Made by a program: the position numbers and the translations under genes | Virus record (IMG/VR): IMGVR_UViG_3300044731_001604 | Coordinates: 1-64,000 of that record | Source: a virus | Direction: 5' to 3' (one strand) | Length of the DNA stretch: 64,000 bases | The notes under the pieces: model-generated | What the model was told of the DNA's origin: nothing | The model's input: only the letters and a program-made list of their open reading frames with translations | Database searches by the model: none | Shown: in pieces, positions 33,808 to 40,037 of the stretch | How the letters are laid out: each line of letters starts with the position of its first letter | How positions within the stretch are numbered: position 1 is the first letter of the stretch

Positions 33808-34454
33808 TAGAATCCTTTTAAAACATATTTAAGAGTGAGTGGAACCCCTTCTAGATCAGAAGTATATTTTAATTTAACGCTTCCAGATTCCATAACAATA
33901 GAGAGCCAAGCGCTTACATCGTTACCGATTTCTGTAAAGGAATGATCATAAGCAACGGAGCTAAAGCCGTCATTTAATATGTTGAAATCGCCTTTTCTTT
34001 TACGGCCATTACCAGTAGTTCTTTGTAATGTGTATTCGATATTTGCAAATGGTTTAGATGAACCAACGAAAACCAAAGCATCTGCTAACGTAGCTTGGCC
34101 ATCTACTAAGGTGATTGTTAACGGAACTTCGCCGACGCCAGTCCAAATGTTAGCAGCTCTTTGATAAATAGTTGAAGAAGACCCTTGAATAACAATAGCT
34201 ACATCGCCATCTTTTGTTCCGGTATATAATACTTCCCAACTGTTTGGGTTAGTATCGGGCTGTAGACCTACGTTTGAATTTACTTTGGAACGGTACATCT
34301 TTCCAGAGTATTCTAAGCAATTATATTGTGAGTAAGTAGTTGAAACATCCCAGTAATCTACTAGGTTGTTTGAAGAAAATACAATAGCAGCGTTCGCGTT
34401 ATCGGTTAAAGAACCTCGACCTAAAGCTAATGAGTCTATTTTTTGTAATGCCAC
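33807..34454 (-). CDS. virion protein with carbohydrate-binding-like module (215 aa)
   Basis: 215 residues with a GTG start at 34454 (ribosome site GAGGAG 5 bases upstream). Residues about 33-77 form the aromatic module YWDVSTTYSQYNCLEYSGKM then PDTNPNSWEVLY, the pattern W-x-ST-Y-x-x-x-V-Y-G-x-x-Y...PD-NP-SWE that also occurs near residue 1700 of the 2043-aa baseplate protein. Residues about 115-215 are a beta domain ending SGSVKLKYTSDLEGVPLTLK, related to the C-terminal modules of the 729-aa protein. First gene of the operon running to 28118. Confidence 0.65.
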   Translation of the reverse strand: MALQKIDSLALGRGSLTDNANAAIVFSSNNLVDYWDVSTTYSQYNCLEYSGKMYRSKVNSNVGLQPDTNPNSWEVLYTGTKDGDVAIVIQGSSSTIYQRAANIWTGVGEVPLTITLVDGQATLADALVFVGSSKPFANIEYTLQRTTGNGRKRKGDFNILNDGFSSVAYDHSFTEIGNDVSAWLSIVMESGSVKLKYTSDLEGVPLTLKYVLKGF

Positions 34455-34525
34455 TTTACTCCTCTCTTTGGGACCATCTGGGCCAAAAGACCAACAAGCA
34501 TTTCTGATTGCAGGAATTATCTATA

Positions 34526-34545
34526 AGATTAGGTTAAACTGCTAT
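34526..34545 (-). promoter_or_regulatory. CCTAATCT-type putative late promoter (site 5)
   Basis: TTAACCTAATCTTATAGATA on the minus strand (plus-strand coordinates of the core 34526-34537; the TATAGATA lies at 34518-34525), 72 bases before the GTG at 34454. It drives leftward away from the small-protein array. Confidence 0.6.
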
Positions 34546-34580
34546 ATATTACAATATATTAGGGTATATGGCATTTCAGG

Positions 34581-34610
34581 TTGATTTTATTCAAGTTTTG
34601 TGGTAATATT
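34581..34610 (+). promoter_or_regulatory. promoter of the small-protein array (sigma70-like with TGTGG)
   Basis: TTGATT (34581-34586), 17 bases, TAATAT (34604-34609), with the TTTGTGGTAATATT element at 34597-34610 overlapping the -10. It is the only recognisable promoter ahead of the roughly 6-kb rightward array. Confidence 0.62.
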
Positions 34611-34621
34611 ATTAGGTGGTG

Positions 34622-34654
34622 CCGCATACAAAGTTGCTCAAACAATTTGTGCGG
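34622..34654 (+). ncRNA. leader RNA hairpin of the array operon
   Basis: CCGCATACAAA (34622-34632) pairs with TTTGTGCGG (34646-34654), a 9-base-pair stem with one bulged T and a 13-base loop. It begins only a few bases after the predicted transcription start, so it would cap the 5' end of the long polycistronic mRNA. No U-tract follows. It could protect the RNA from decay or be a protein-binding site; it matches no riboswitch class I know. Confidence 0.45.
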
Positions 34655-34689
34655 AATTGCATTAACATCATTAAGTTATGGAAATAATT

Positions 34690-34869
34690 ATGGAATTATA
34701 TAAGCTTTTAGTTGTTAGAAATAGAGAAAAGAAGGTTATTGCCGAAAACTTGAGCAAAGAAGAGGTGTCTGTAGCAAAGACAGATTGGGCAACTATTTAT
34801 AATAACGACGTTTATTTCGATCCAGTTCCAGTGTTATTGGTTGAAGTGCAGCGTGAGGGTGAAGAATGA
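34690..34869 (+). CDS. first gene of the array operon, not of the M-x-K-R family
   Basis: 59 residues from the ATG at 34690 (GGAAA 5 bases upstream); an in-frame ATG at 34678 lacks a ribosome site. The sequence (MELYKLLVVRNREKKVIAEN, then DVYFDPVPVLLVEVQREGEE) is a beta-rich small domain and lacks the basic N-terminal motif of the following genes. It does not resemble anything I can name. It overlaps the first array member as ATGA. Confidence 0.55.
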   Translation: MELYKLLVVRNREKKVIAENLSKEEVSVAKTDWATIYNNDVYFDPVPVLLVEVQREGEE

Positions 34870-35066
34870 GGAAACGCGAGCAGGCAGAAGTACATAACGC
34901 CTTGTTCTATCAAGTAAGGTACATTCTAGATGTAATTCAAGAACCTGAAGAAGTTACAGAATATACTATTATGGATATCTTGTTAGATAATCGACTCAGA
35001 CCTGTTGATGTTGCTGAGTTGCAAAAGCAAGTAAGATATTTTATTGCGAATCGGAATATAAGGTAA
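34866..35066 (+). CDS. array member 1 (M-x-K-R small protein family)
   Basis: 66 residues. N-terminal signature MRKREQAEV, the basic head typical of the array. The body has no clear QL repeat; the end VAELQKQVRYFIANRNIR is a basic amphipathic helix comparable with the tails of other members. Starts inside the upstream stop (ATGA). Function unknown. Confidence 0.65.
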   Translation: MRKREQAEVHNALFYQVRYILDVIQEPEEVTEYTIMDILLDNRLRPVDVAELQKQVRYFIANRNIR

Positions 35067-35070
35067 ATAT

Positions 35071-35268
35071 ATGGTCAAAAGAAGGCAGCTAAGTGATTTT
35101 CTTAAAAAGTATCTCTACAATAAGCTTTATAGCCAGTCTATGATCACAACTGAATACGTTTGGGACAAAGTATGGTACAGCACTAGACCTGATCTCTACC
35201 TATTGCTTCATGTTAATATCGAAATAGAAATTACTAAACACATAAGACAAATTAAGGCCACTAAATGA
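35071..35268 (+). CDS. array member 2
   Basis: 65 residues, MVKRRQLSDF head, then FLKKYLYNKLYSQ with Leu every four residues, a Trp/Tyr-rich middle (YVWDKVWYSTRPDLYLLLHV) and tail ITKHIRQIKATK. One of few members separated from its predecessor (4 bases). No known family. Confidence 0.62.
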   Translation: MVKRRQLSDFLKKYLYNKLYSQSMITTEYVWDKVWYSTRPDLYLLLHVNIEIEITKHIRQIKATK

Positions 35269-35456
35269 GGAAAAGAGACCAGATTGATGATTCTAAATTT
35301 TTTTGGCGATTAGTTGACCGCACCTTATCTTGGCGCATAGACGATGAACTTGGGGCATATCTTAGATGGCAATTTCGCGACAATTTAGATGATAACCTTT
35401 ACTATCACTTGTATAGACACATAAGCGATTTCTTAAGGCAAGAGGAATTAAAATGA
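35265..35456 (+). CDS. array member 3
   Basis: 63 residues, MRKRDQIDDS head. The C-terminal half shows the family tetrad pattern clearly: DDELGAYLRWQFRDNLDDNL and then YYHLYRHISDFLRQ, with Leu or aromatic residues every fourth position. ATGA overlaps at both ends. Confidence 0.65.
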   Translation: MRKRDQIDDSKFFWRLVDRTLSWRIDDELGAYLRWQFRDNLDDNLYYHLYRHISDFLRQEELK

Positions 35457-35632
35457 GAAGAAGAAATTCAATTGATGCATACCATAGACTATTGCTCTCT
35501 CTTGCTAAGAATTCAGGTAAAGTCGTAAAAGATGACTATTTTAACAGACTTATGGATATAGTTCGCGAAGGGGCTAACCAAGAAATGAAAATTAAGCTCT
35601 ATGCCTATTTAAAAGATGTGAGGTCAAAATGA
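35453..35632 (+). CDS. array member 4
   Basis: 59 residues (MRRRNSIDAYHRLLLSLAKN, then YFNRLMDIVREGANQEMKIK and YAYLKDVRSK). The head is MRRR instead of MKKR/MRKR but position 8 keeps Asp after Ile. Reading frame defined by ATGA overlaps at 35453 and 35629. Confidence 0.6.
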   Translation: MRRRNSIDAYHRLLLSLAKNSGKVVKDDYFNRLMDIVREGANQEMKIKLYAYLKDVRSK

Positions 35633-35811
35633 AGAAACATATTCACATGGACGACATGTTTTATATAAAAATGCATACAGCCATAAAGTCTAGATTAGAT
35701 GATAGTTTGTACGATAGATTGTATTTTATATTTTTAGACGACAAGATGAATTGCATTAGGCGTGAATTGAGAAGACATATAGCAAATTCTCTCGTAAGAT
35801 GGCACAGATGA
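35629..35811 (+). CDS. array member 5 (divergent head)
   Basis: 60 residues. The head is MKKHIHMDDM, with His replacing the Arg at position 4, one of the few exceptions. The middle SRLDDSLYDRLYFIFLDDKM and tail RRELRRHIANSLVRWHR keep the family pattern of spaced Leu with Asp/Arg. Confidence 0.6.
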   Translation: MKKHIHMDDMFYIKMHTAIKSRLDDSLYDRLYFIFLDDKMNCIRRELRRHIANSLVRWHR

Positions 35812-35987
35812 GAAAACGAGAATTTATTGAAAAAAATTTTCATGAAAAAATCTATGAAAAATACCACGATCAACTTGATGCAAATTTGCATTTTAAATTA
35901 CACCAAAAAATATACCACGAACTACGTGAAGACATTTATTGGGAATTATATAAACAAGTTAGGAACATAGTAGCTAATTGGAGCTAA
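35808..35987 (+). CDS. array member 6
   Basis: 59 residues, MRKREFIEKNFHEKIYEKYH, then DQLDANLHFKLHQKIYHELR with hydrophobic residues every four positions. I start at 35808 because of the ATGA overlap and the family head; an in-frame ATG at 35799 would add MAQ. Confidence 0.63.
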   Translation: MRKREFIEKNFHEKIYEKYHDQLDANLHFKLHQKIYHELREDIYWELYKQVRNIVANWS

Positions 35988-35988
35988 T

Positions 35989-36174
35989 GTGAAGAAACGT
36001 AAGCAATTAGATAAATTCTTTTTCAGAACACGAATGAGGTTGAATAAAGACATACCATTTCGTTTATATTCTAGTGGCCGCGTAAATCATTATATTGATT
36101 CATCTTTGACAAACAATTCTGTATGTAGCGGTATTATATTGTTAATTAAATCAGAAATCGAGGGCGAAGAATGA
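35989..36174 (+). CDS. array member 7 (GTG start)
   Basis: 61 residues, MKKRKQLDKFFFRTRMRLNK head and a polar middle (YSSGRVNHYIDSSLTNNSVC). GTG at 35989; the ATG two bases earlier is out of frame. The tail IKSEIEGEE is acidic, unlike most members. Confidence 0.58.
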   Translation: MKKRKQLDKFFFRTRMRLNKDIPFRLYSSGRVNHYIDSSLTNNSVCSGIILLIKSEIEGEE

Positions 36175-36383
36175 GGAAGAGGGAGAGGGCCAACCTTCAG
36201 GTTAGAAGGTTAGTAGATTACATACCATGCGATATACTTACGGCTGGGTTAACAAGCAGAATCAGCTTTAAAGCCGCTGATATGTATGATATACTTAAAG
36301 TGGGTATTATTAATAGGCTTATACATTGCATACAAGACTATGATTCAAAAAAGGCATCAAATGAGGCGAAGAGAAATACTTAA
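36171..36383 (+). CDS. array member 8
   Basis: 70 residues, MRKRERANLQVRRLVDYIPC head. It contains DILKVGIINRLIHCIQDYDS and a basic tail (SKKASNEAKRNT). It overlaps the next member by 23 bases, more than the usual four, suggesting a 3' extension after loss of its original stop. Confidence 0.58.
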   Translation: MRKRERANLQVRRLVDYIPCDILTAGLTSRISFKAADMYDILKVGIINRLIHCIQDYDSKKASNEAKRNT

Positions 36384-36570
36384 CCAGCAGTTTTATATTT
36401 GGAACGAAAGCCAATGGATTGATAAGCTTTGGTATCAACTTGGAAGCGAGAGAACTAAGGTATTGATACCATTTATTAAAAACCATATTGGTGTTGAACT
36501 TAAAGAACAGATATATGGACAGCTTAAGTGTAATTTGAGATTACATGTAAGAAATACTGAAGGGATTTAA
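36361..36570 (+). CDS. array member 9
   Basis: 69 residues from ATG at 36361 (MRRREILNQQF); longer in-frame starts upstream lack the family head. The tetrad pattern is visible in HIGVELKEQIYGQLKCNLRL. The middle has WNESQWIDKLWYQLGSERTK. Confidence 0.6.
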   Translation: MRRREILNQQFYIWNESQWIDKLWYQLGSERTKVLIPFIKNHIGVELKEQIYGQLKCNLRLHVRNTEGI

Positions 36571-36571
36571 G

Positions 36572-36751
36572 ATGATAAAAAGAATTCCTATTTCTAGTGA
36601 AAAGATTAGCGATAAGCTTTTTGATATGGTGTATAGTCAACCTTATTATGGAATGCGAAAGCGTATTCGTAATCAACTTAGTGTTAAGCTCAGTAACCAA
36701 TTATATCAGGAATTGATTTTGCCTATTGCCTATCAAAAGAGGGTTAATTAA
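36572..36751 (+). CDS. array member 10
   Basis: 59 residues, MIKRIPISSEKISDKLFDMV, then RIRNQLSVKLSNQLYQELIL with QL every four residues and end AYQKRVN. The head M-V/I-K-R-I-P is shared with the member at 37186. Its last bases form the left copy of a 33-base direct repeat. Confidence 0.6.
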   Translation: MIKRIPISSEKISDKLFDMVYSQPYYGMRKRIRNQLSVKLSNQLYQELILPIAYQKRVN

Positions 36752-36769
36752 TATGAAAAAGCGAAAACA
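36737..36769 (+). repeat. 33-base direct repeat, left copy
   Basis: Identical to 36987-37019. It spans the end of one array gene, the TAA, and the first codons (M-K-K-R-K-Q) of the next. The 250-base period covers exactly one gene, as left by a tandem duplication or recombination at the conserved gene junction. Confidence 0.85.
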
Positions 36770-37001
36770 GTTGGAGAATCAGTTCGGGTATCAGTTGGGG
36801 TATGAGTCGGTGAATCAGTTGGTGAATCAGTTGAGGTATCAGTTGGTGTATCAGTTGGTGTATCAGTTGGTGTATCAGTTGGAGAATCAGTTGGTGAATC
36901 AGTTGGAGAATCAGTTGAGGTATCAGTTGAGGTATCAGTTGAGGGATCAGTTGGTGAATCAGTTGAGAAAAACTGAAACTGTTTACAAGAGGGTTAATTA
37001 A
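36753..37001 (+). CDS. array member 11: (N/Y-Q-L-x)n tetrapeptide-repeat protein
   Basis: 82 residues. Head MKKRKQLE, then 16 tandem four-residue units at residues 9-72, mostly NQLV, NQLR, YQLV, YQLR or NQLE, and the tail KTETVYKRVN. The start is set by the family head; an in-frame ATG at 36726 lies inside the previous gene. Leu recurs every fourth residue and Gln before it, so one helix face would be Leu/Gln. The same but degenerate spacing in other members suggests that they derive from such repeats. The antisense strand is also open here only because of the repeat. Confidence 0.7.
   Translation: MKKRKQLENQFGYQLGYESVNQLVNQLRYQLVYQLVYQLVYQLENQLVNQLENQLRYQLRYQLRDQLVNQLRKTETVYKRVN
36777..36968 (+). 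repeat. 12-base tandem repeat within array member 11
   Basis: Sixteen 12-base units, chiefly TATCAGTTGGTG and AATCAGTTGGTG with G-A changes in the last codon. Changes are concentrated at the first base of the N/Y codon and at the fourth codon, so units have drifted little and the tract is probably young. Confidence 0.88.
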
Positions 37002-37019
37002 TATGAAAAAGCGAAAACA
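36987..37019 (+). repeat. 33-base direct repeat, right copy
   Basis: Identical to 36737-36769, at the junction between array members 11 and 12. Confidence 0.85.
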
Positions 37020-37185
37020 AATTGCAGACATATCATTTAATGTTTTCAGAGAAGCATTTATTACACAGATTTATAAAAAAAGTGACTTAAAGTATAATTG
37101 CATAATTGATGAGCAACTGACCTCTAAATTAGTAAATCAGACTCTTGGATATCAAATACGATACTTGATTATAGGTTTGTTCTAA
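37003..37185 (+). CDS. array member 12
   Basis: 60 residues, MKKRKQIADISFNVFREAFI, then DEQLTSKLVNQTLGYQIRYL and a hydrophobic end (IIGLF). Its first 17 bases are identical to those of member 11 through the direct repeat, yet the rest is unrelated in sequence. Confidence 0.6.
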   Translation: MKKRKQIADISFNVFREAFITQIYKKSDLKYNCIIDEQLTSKLVNQTLGYQIRYLIIGLF

Positions 37186-37365
37186 ATGGTTAAAAGAATC
37201 CCACTCAAAGACGGATTATATGTTAAAATAGACAGTGCTTTTAACTGCCAGTTAGAGTACAAAGTCTATACGCTGCTTCGTGAAAAGCTTTTCGTTGTTC
37301 TTTGGGACGAAATTAGGGATCAACTTGAAAGAAATGTCAGAATATCTTTAAAAAACAGGGCATAA
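37186..37365 (+). CDS. array member 13
   Basis: 59 residues, MVKRIPLKDGLYVKIDSAFN, CQLEYKVYTLLREKLFVVLW, DEIRDQLERNVRISLKNRA. ATG directly follows the preceding TAA. Its head resembles member 10 (K-R-I-P) rather than its neighbour. Confidence 0.6.
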   Translation: MVKRIPLKDGLYVKIDSAFNCQLEYKVYTLLREKLFVVLWDEIRDQLERNVRISLKNRA

Positions 37366-37366
37366 G

Positions 37367-37540
37367 ATGAGGAAAAGAGAGCAGATTGATAACATTTTAT
37401 TTGTTCAATTTACAGATGTGCTTAAAGACTCATTTGGGGACAATGTAAGCATGCCATTTTTTTATAAGATAATGCTGGCATTACAAGGGGAATTAGTTGG
37501 CGAACTTTATAGACAATTAGAATCACAGGTGTTGAGATGA
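37367..37540 (+). CDS. array member 14
   Basis: 57 residues, MRKREQIDNILFVQFTDVLK, then a Phe-rich middle (MPFFYKIMLALQ) and GELVGELYRQLESQVLR. The head MRKREQIDN is identical to the member at 39658. Confidence 0.6.
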   Translation: MRKREQIDNILFVQFTDVLKDSFGDNVSMPFFYKIMLALQGELVGELYRQLESQVLR

Positions 37541-37734
37541 AGAAACGAGAACAACTGATAACTAACTTATATTTTAAATTTTATAAGAAATATAACGATT
37601 TGCCAAATGAGGAAACTTTTGATATAATCAACGGAGAACTTGGCGATAAGTTAAATAGACAGATTTGGTATCCTGTTCGTGGGGAGTTATTCGATCAACT
37701 TTATTGTCATACTATTAAGAAAGAAGCGAAATGA
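37537..37734 (+). CDS. array member 15
   Basis: 65 residues, MKKREQLITNLYFKFYKKYN head, ELGDKLNRQIWYPVRGELFD middle, QLYCHTIKKEAK tail. ATGA overlaps at both ends. Confidence 0.62.
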   Translation: MKKREQLITNLYFKFYKKYNDLPNEETFDIINGELGDKLNRQIWYPVRGELFDQLYCHTIKKEAK

Positions 37735-37940
37735 AAAAACGAGTTCAAATACCTGGGCATCTTGGTGACAAATTGTGGGAACAACTGGCTTACACCATGA
37801 GCGGTCAATTAAGATTCAAGCTTAAAATGGTTTTAGCAAACTCTAGTTTAGTTGATGAATATGACACTGCTGCGGCGCATTGCCACCTTAGAAAAAATGT
37901 TTATTGCCACCTTAGATTTAACAGTGGGATTAGAAAATGA
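37731..37940 (+). CDS. array member 16
   Basis: 69 residues, MKKRVQIPGHLGDKLWEQLA. It contains an internal duplication-like pair CHLRKNVYCHLRF near the C-terminus, with two His-Leu-Arg units and two cysteines; other members mostly lack cysteine. Confidence 0.6.
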   Translation: MKKRVQIPGHLGDKLWEQLAYTMSGQLRFKLKMVLANSSLVDEYDTAAAHCHLRKNVYCHLRFNSGIRK

Positions 37941-38107
37941 GACAACGCGATCAAATATATAGACATTTTTCTTCGCATTTAGATTATGAACTAAAGTGTT
38001 TGTATAGAAATCAATTTGATGAGTGGTTGTTTTATCATATTGGGCGAAACATAGGAAATACTGTCAAGTATGATCTTATTAATTTGCAGGAATTGTTGGG
38101 AAAATGA
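37937..38107 (+). CDS. array member 17
   Basis: 56 residues, the shortest member: MRQRDQIYRHFSSHLDYELK, CLYRNQFDEWLFYHIGRNIG, then LINLQELLGK. Head is MRQR. Frame set by ATGA junctions at 37937 and 38104. Confidence 0.58.
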   Translation: MRQRDQIYRHFSSHLDYELKCLYRNQFDEWLFYHIGRNIGNTVKYDLINLQELLGK

Positions 38108-38295
38108 GAAAGCGCGAAGAAATAAGTGTTATAAACAGCATAGACCAGATTTCTAGAAACAAAATGCTTATTCAAGTAGGTACGCCTGTACGTAATCAGA
38201 TTGTTAGCAGATTGCGCGACAATCTTTTAAATGAACTATTAGACCAACTGTATATGCATACGGCTTATTACCTCAATGAGAGGGTGACAAAATGA
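38104..38295 (+). CDS. array member 18
   Basis: 63 residues, MRKREEISVINSIDQISRNK, then PVRNQIVSRLRDNLLNELLD and QLYMHTAYYLNERVTK. The second half follows the every-fourth Leu/Ile spacing closely. Confidence 0.62.
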   Translation: MRKREEISVINSIDQISRNKMLIQVGTPVRNQIVSRLRDNLLNELLDQLYMHTAYYLNERVTK

Positions 38296-38489
38296 AAAAA
38301 AGGATTGAGATTGATTCCATGGTTTTTGATAAGATTCAGGAGCATCTTTTTAATTTTTATTTCGATAAGAGAATTGATCGGTCGCTATACAAGAAATTCT
38401 TAGATGATCTTGAGGAATCTGACGCAAACAATTCCGTCAATCTTATAATGTCGGCAGTAATTTGGCGCATTGAAAGGGAAACACTATGA
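38292..38489 (+). CDS. array member 19
   Basis: 65 residues, MKKRIEIDSMVFDKIQEHLF. The middle is acidic (YKKFLDDLEESDANNSVNL) and the tail IMSAVIWRIERETL is hydrophobic. It has the weakest QL pattern of the run. Confidence 0.58.
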   Translation: MKKRIEIDSMVFDKIQEHLFNFYFDKRIDRSLYKKFLDDLEESDANNSVNLIMSAVIWRIERETL

Positions 38490-38683
38490 AAAAACGTGAT
38501 CAAATTAACTATCAACTTTATGAGCTATACTTTGAATTTAATAAACTGTATCCAAAGTTATCATCAACAAATGATTATTACGTAATTAATACTGCAACAA
38601 GAACAGCACTTTATGATATGTTTTACGGTGAAATTAGATGGCATCTTAAAGGTTTTGTGAGAGATTTTAAGGGTTTGTCATGA
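38486..38683 (+). CDS. array member 20
   Basis: 65 residues, MKKRDQINYQLYELYFEFNK, aromatic and polar middle (YPKLSSTNDYYVINTATRT), tail YGEIRWHLKGFVRDFKGLS. Confidence 0.6.
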   Translation: MKKRDQINYQLYELYFEFNKLYPKLSSTNDYYVINTATRTALYDMFYGEIRWHLKGFVRDFKGLS

Positions 38684-38874
38684 TAAAGCGTAAGCAGATT
38701 AACGACAAAGTACATAGTAGACTACTCAAAGTGTGCTTTTCTAAATTAAAATTACCCAACAATGTTTACTTCGCAATTCATGACAGGCTTACTGAAAAAC
38801 TATATGAAATTAGTTGGGGGCAGATTAGAAGCAAGGTTTACGACGAAATACATATGATAAGTAAAGTGAATTAA
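38680..38874 (+). CDS. array member 21
   Basis: 64 residues, MIKRKQINDKVHSRLLKVCF, then IHDRLTEKLYEISWGQIRSK and VYDEIHMISKVN. The D-R-L-T-E-K-L-Y-E-I pattern is typical of the family core. Confidence 0.62.
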   Translation: MIKRKQINDKVHSRLLKVCFSKLKLPNNVYFAIHDRLTEKLYEISWGQIRSKVYDEIHMISKVN

Positions 38875-38875
38875 A

Positions 38876-39067
38876 ATGACTAAAAGATATCAATTAACAG
38901 ACAGATTATATACCAGCGTACTAAGAGTATACATGCCGTCCTCTTCTTGGGTATATGACATGCTGCTTGATGAAATTTATAATCCCATTTATTTACAACT
39001 TAGGGATCAACTTAGAGAACACGTTCGCAACAGTATCGAATCGTTAAAGCAAAGTGAACTAAAATGA
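38876..39067 (+). CDS. array member 22
   Basis: 63 residues, MTKRYQLTDRLYTSVLRVYM, then LLDEIYNPIYLQLRDQLREH and VRNSIESLKQSELK. Good tetrad spacing across YLQLRDQLREHV. Confidence 0.62.
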   Translation: MTKRYQLTDRLYTSVLRVYMPSSSWVYDMLLDEIYNPIYLQLRDQLREHVRNSIESLKQSELK

Positions 39068-39261
39068 TTAAAAGAGAGCAGATCGACAGCCAGATAGATA
39101 TTATATTATATGCATACGTTGATGAACAAATTTATTATCAATTGGATAAGCTTTTTGAAAATTTCTTGAGAGAAGAGCTTGATGACCAATTATATACGGA
39201 GCTTGATATAAATCTTCGTCTTGAGCTGTACAGATATCTAAATAATGGGGTATTAAGATGA
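39064..39261 (+). CDS. array member 23
   Basis: 65 residues, MIKREQIDSQIDIILYAYVD, EQIYYQLDKLFENFLREELD, DQLYTELDINLRLELYRYLN. Spacing of Leu/Tyr every four residues runs over about 45 residues, the best example after the repeat protein. The head MIKREQIDS is identical to the member at 39440. Confidence 0.65.
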   Translation: MIKREQIDSQIDIILYAYVDEQIYYQLDKLFENFLREELDDQLYTELDINLRLELYRYLNNGVLR

Positions 39262-39443
39262 AGAAGAGAGAATGTTTAGAGATGAAATTAGGTGATAAAC
39301 TAGCTTTCAAATATTATAATGAGTTACAAGATGGCCAACACCATTTAATATACGCTCATGTAAAAAAAACTCTCGTGAAAGAGGTTCACCAAAATGTTAG
39401 AACTCAGCTAAGTGCCTATCTGAGAGCAGAGGTACCAAAGTGA
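39258..39443 (+). CDS. array member 24
   Basis: 61 residues, MKKRECLEMKLGDKLAFKYY, a His-rich middle (LQDGQHHLIYAHVKKTL), tail VHQNVRTQLSAYLRAEVPK. Confidence 0.6.
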   Translation: MKKRECLEMKLGDKLAFKYYNELQDGQHHLIYAHVKKTLVKEVHQNVRTQLSAYLRAEVPK

Positions 39444-39661
39444 TAAAACGCGAGCAGATTGATAGTCATATATATACTTTTATCTATGATGATTTATACA
39501 ATCAGCTATATGGTCAAATTAGCGTCACGTGCGGTAAATGGACATTTGACTATGTTTACAGTAGTTTAACTTTGCAGTATTATAACTTATCATCAGATGG
39601 CCAGTACAGCTCTTTGGTAAACATCGTTTTAACTGATCTAGAGAAAAAGGTGTTGAAATGA
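39440..39661 (+). CDS. array member 25 (GTG start)
   Basis: 73 residues. GTG at 39440 overlaps the previous stop as GTGA. Head MIKREQIDSHIYTFIYDDLY, then YNQLYGQISVTCGKWTFDYV, followed by a Tyr/Ser-rich stretch and tail LVNIVLTDLEKKVLK. Confidence 0.6.
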   Translation: MIKREQIDSHIYTFIYDDLYNQLYGQISVTCGKWTFDYVYSSLTLQYYNLSSDGQYSSLVNIVLTDLEKKVLK

Positions 39662-39837
39662 GAAAAAGAGAGCAGATTGACAACACATTGGATGACAATA
39701 TAAGAGACATTTTGAATGTCAGCTTGGGCTCTAACTTTAGAAATCAAATGTTTTCACGTATTTATAGAAATGTTAGCGCAAGGGCTGATCTGCTACATTT
39801 TATATATTACTATATAAGTACACAAAAGGTTAAATAA
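39658..39837 (+). CDS. array member 26
   Basis: 59 residues, MRKREQIDNTLDDNIRDILN, VSLGSNFRNQMFSRIYRNVS, then LLHFIYYYISTQKVK. Starts within ATGA at 39658; its TAA shares a base with the next ATG (TAATG). Confidence 0.6.
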   Translation: MRKREQIDNTLDDNIRDILNVSLGSNFRNQMFSRIYRNVSARADLLHFIYYYISTQKVK

Positions 39838-40037
39838 TGAGGAAAAGAGTACAGATAGACAGACAAATTAATGAGAATCTCAGAGACCCTTTTTACGTAA
39901 AGCTTAGTAATCAATTTAATTATTATGCTTACAATGACATTAGGTCTAACCTATACCCAGAACTTTTCTTGATTGTATACGATCAATTATATAATAATAT
40001 ATATTATGTCATGAGAGAATTGGTAGTGTCAAAATGA
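39837..40037 (+). CDS. array member 27
   Basis: 66 residues, MRKRVQIDRQINENLRDPFY, then Tyr/Asn-rich NQFNYYAYNDIRSNLYPELF and YDQLYNNIYYVMRELVVSK. Confidence 0.62.
   Translation: MRKRVQIDRQINENLRDPFYVKLSNQFNYYAYNDIRSNLYPELFLIVYDQLYNNIYYVMRELVVSK

Noticed and set aside
10807-34454. Diversity-generating retroelement acting on the variable fibre tips
   Set aside because: No reverse transcriptase gene and no template-repeat/variable-repeat pair were found in the window; tip differences look like ordinary divergence.
34455-34677. Search for tRNA or riboswitch in the largest gene-free interval (223 bases)
   Set aside because: I see two promoters, the late motif and one hairpin, but no cloverleaf, no TTC-loop sequence and no recognised riboswitch core.
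36777-36968. 12-base tandem repeat considered as an iteron origin
   Set aside because: Units are in frame with a member of a protein family and change mainly at codon positions that keep the N/Y-Q-L-x pattern; no AT-rich melting region or initiator gene is adjacent.
36744-37031. 95-codon minus-strand ORF (LIHQLIPQLI repeats) opposite the tetrapeptide-repeat gene
   Set aside because: It exists only because a 12-base repeat without stops is open on both strands. The plus strand has the family head, junction spacing and operon context.
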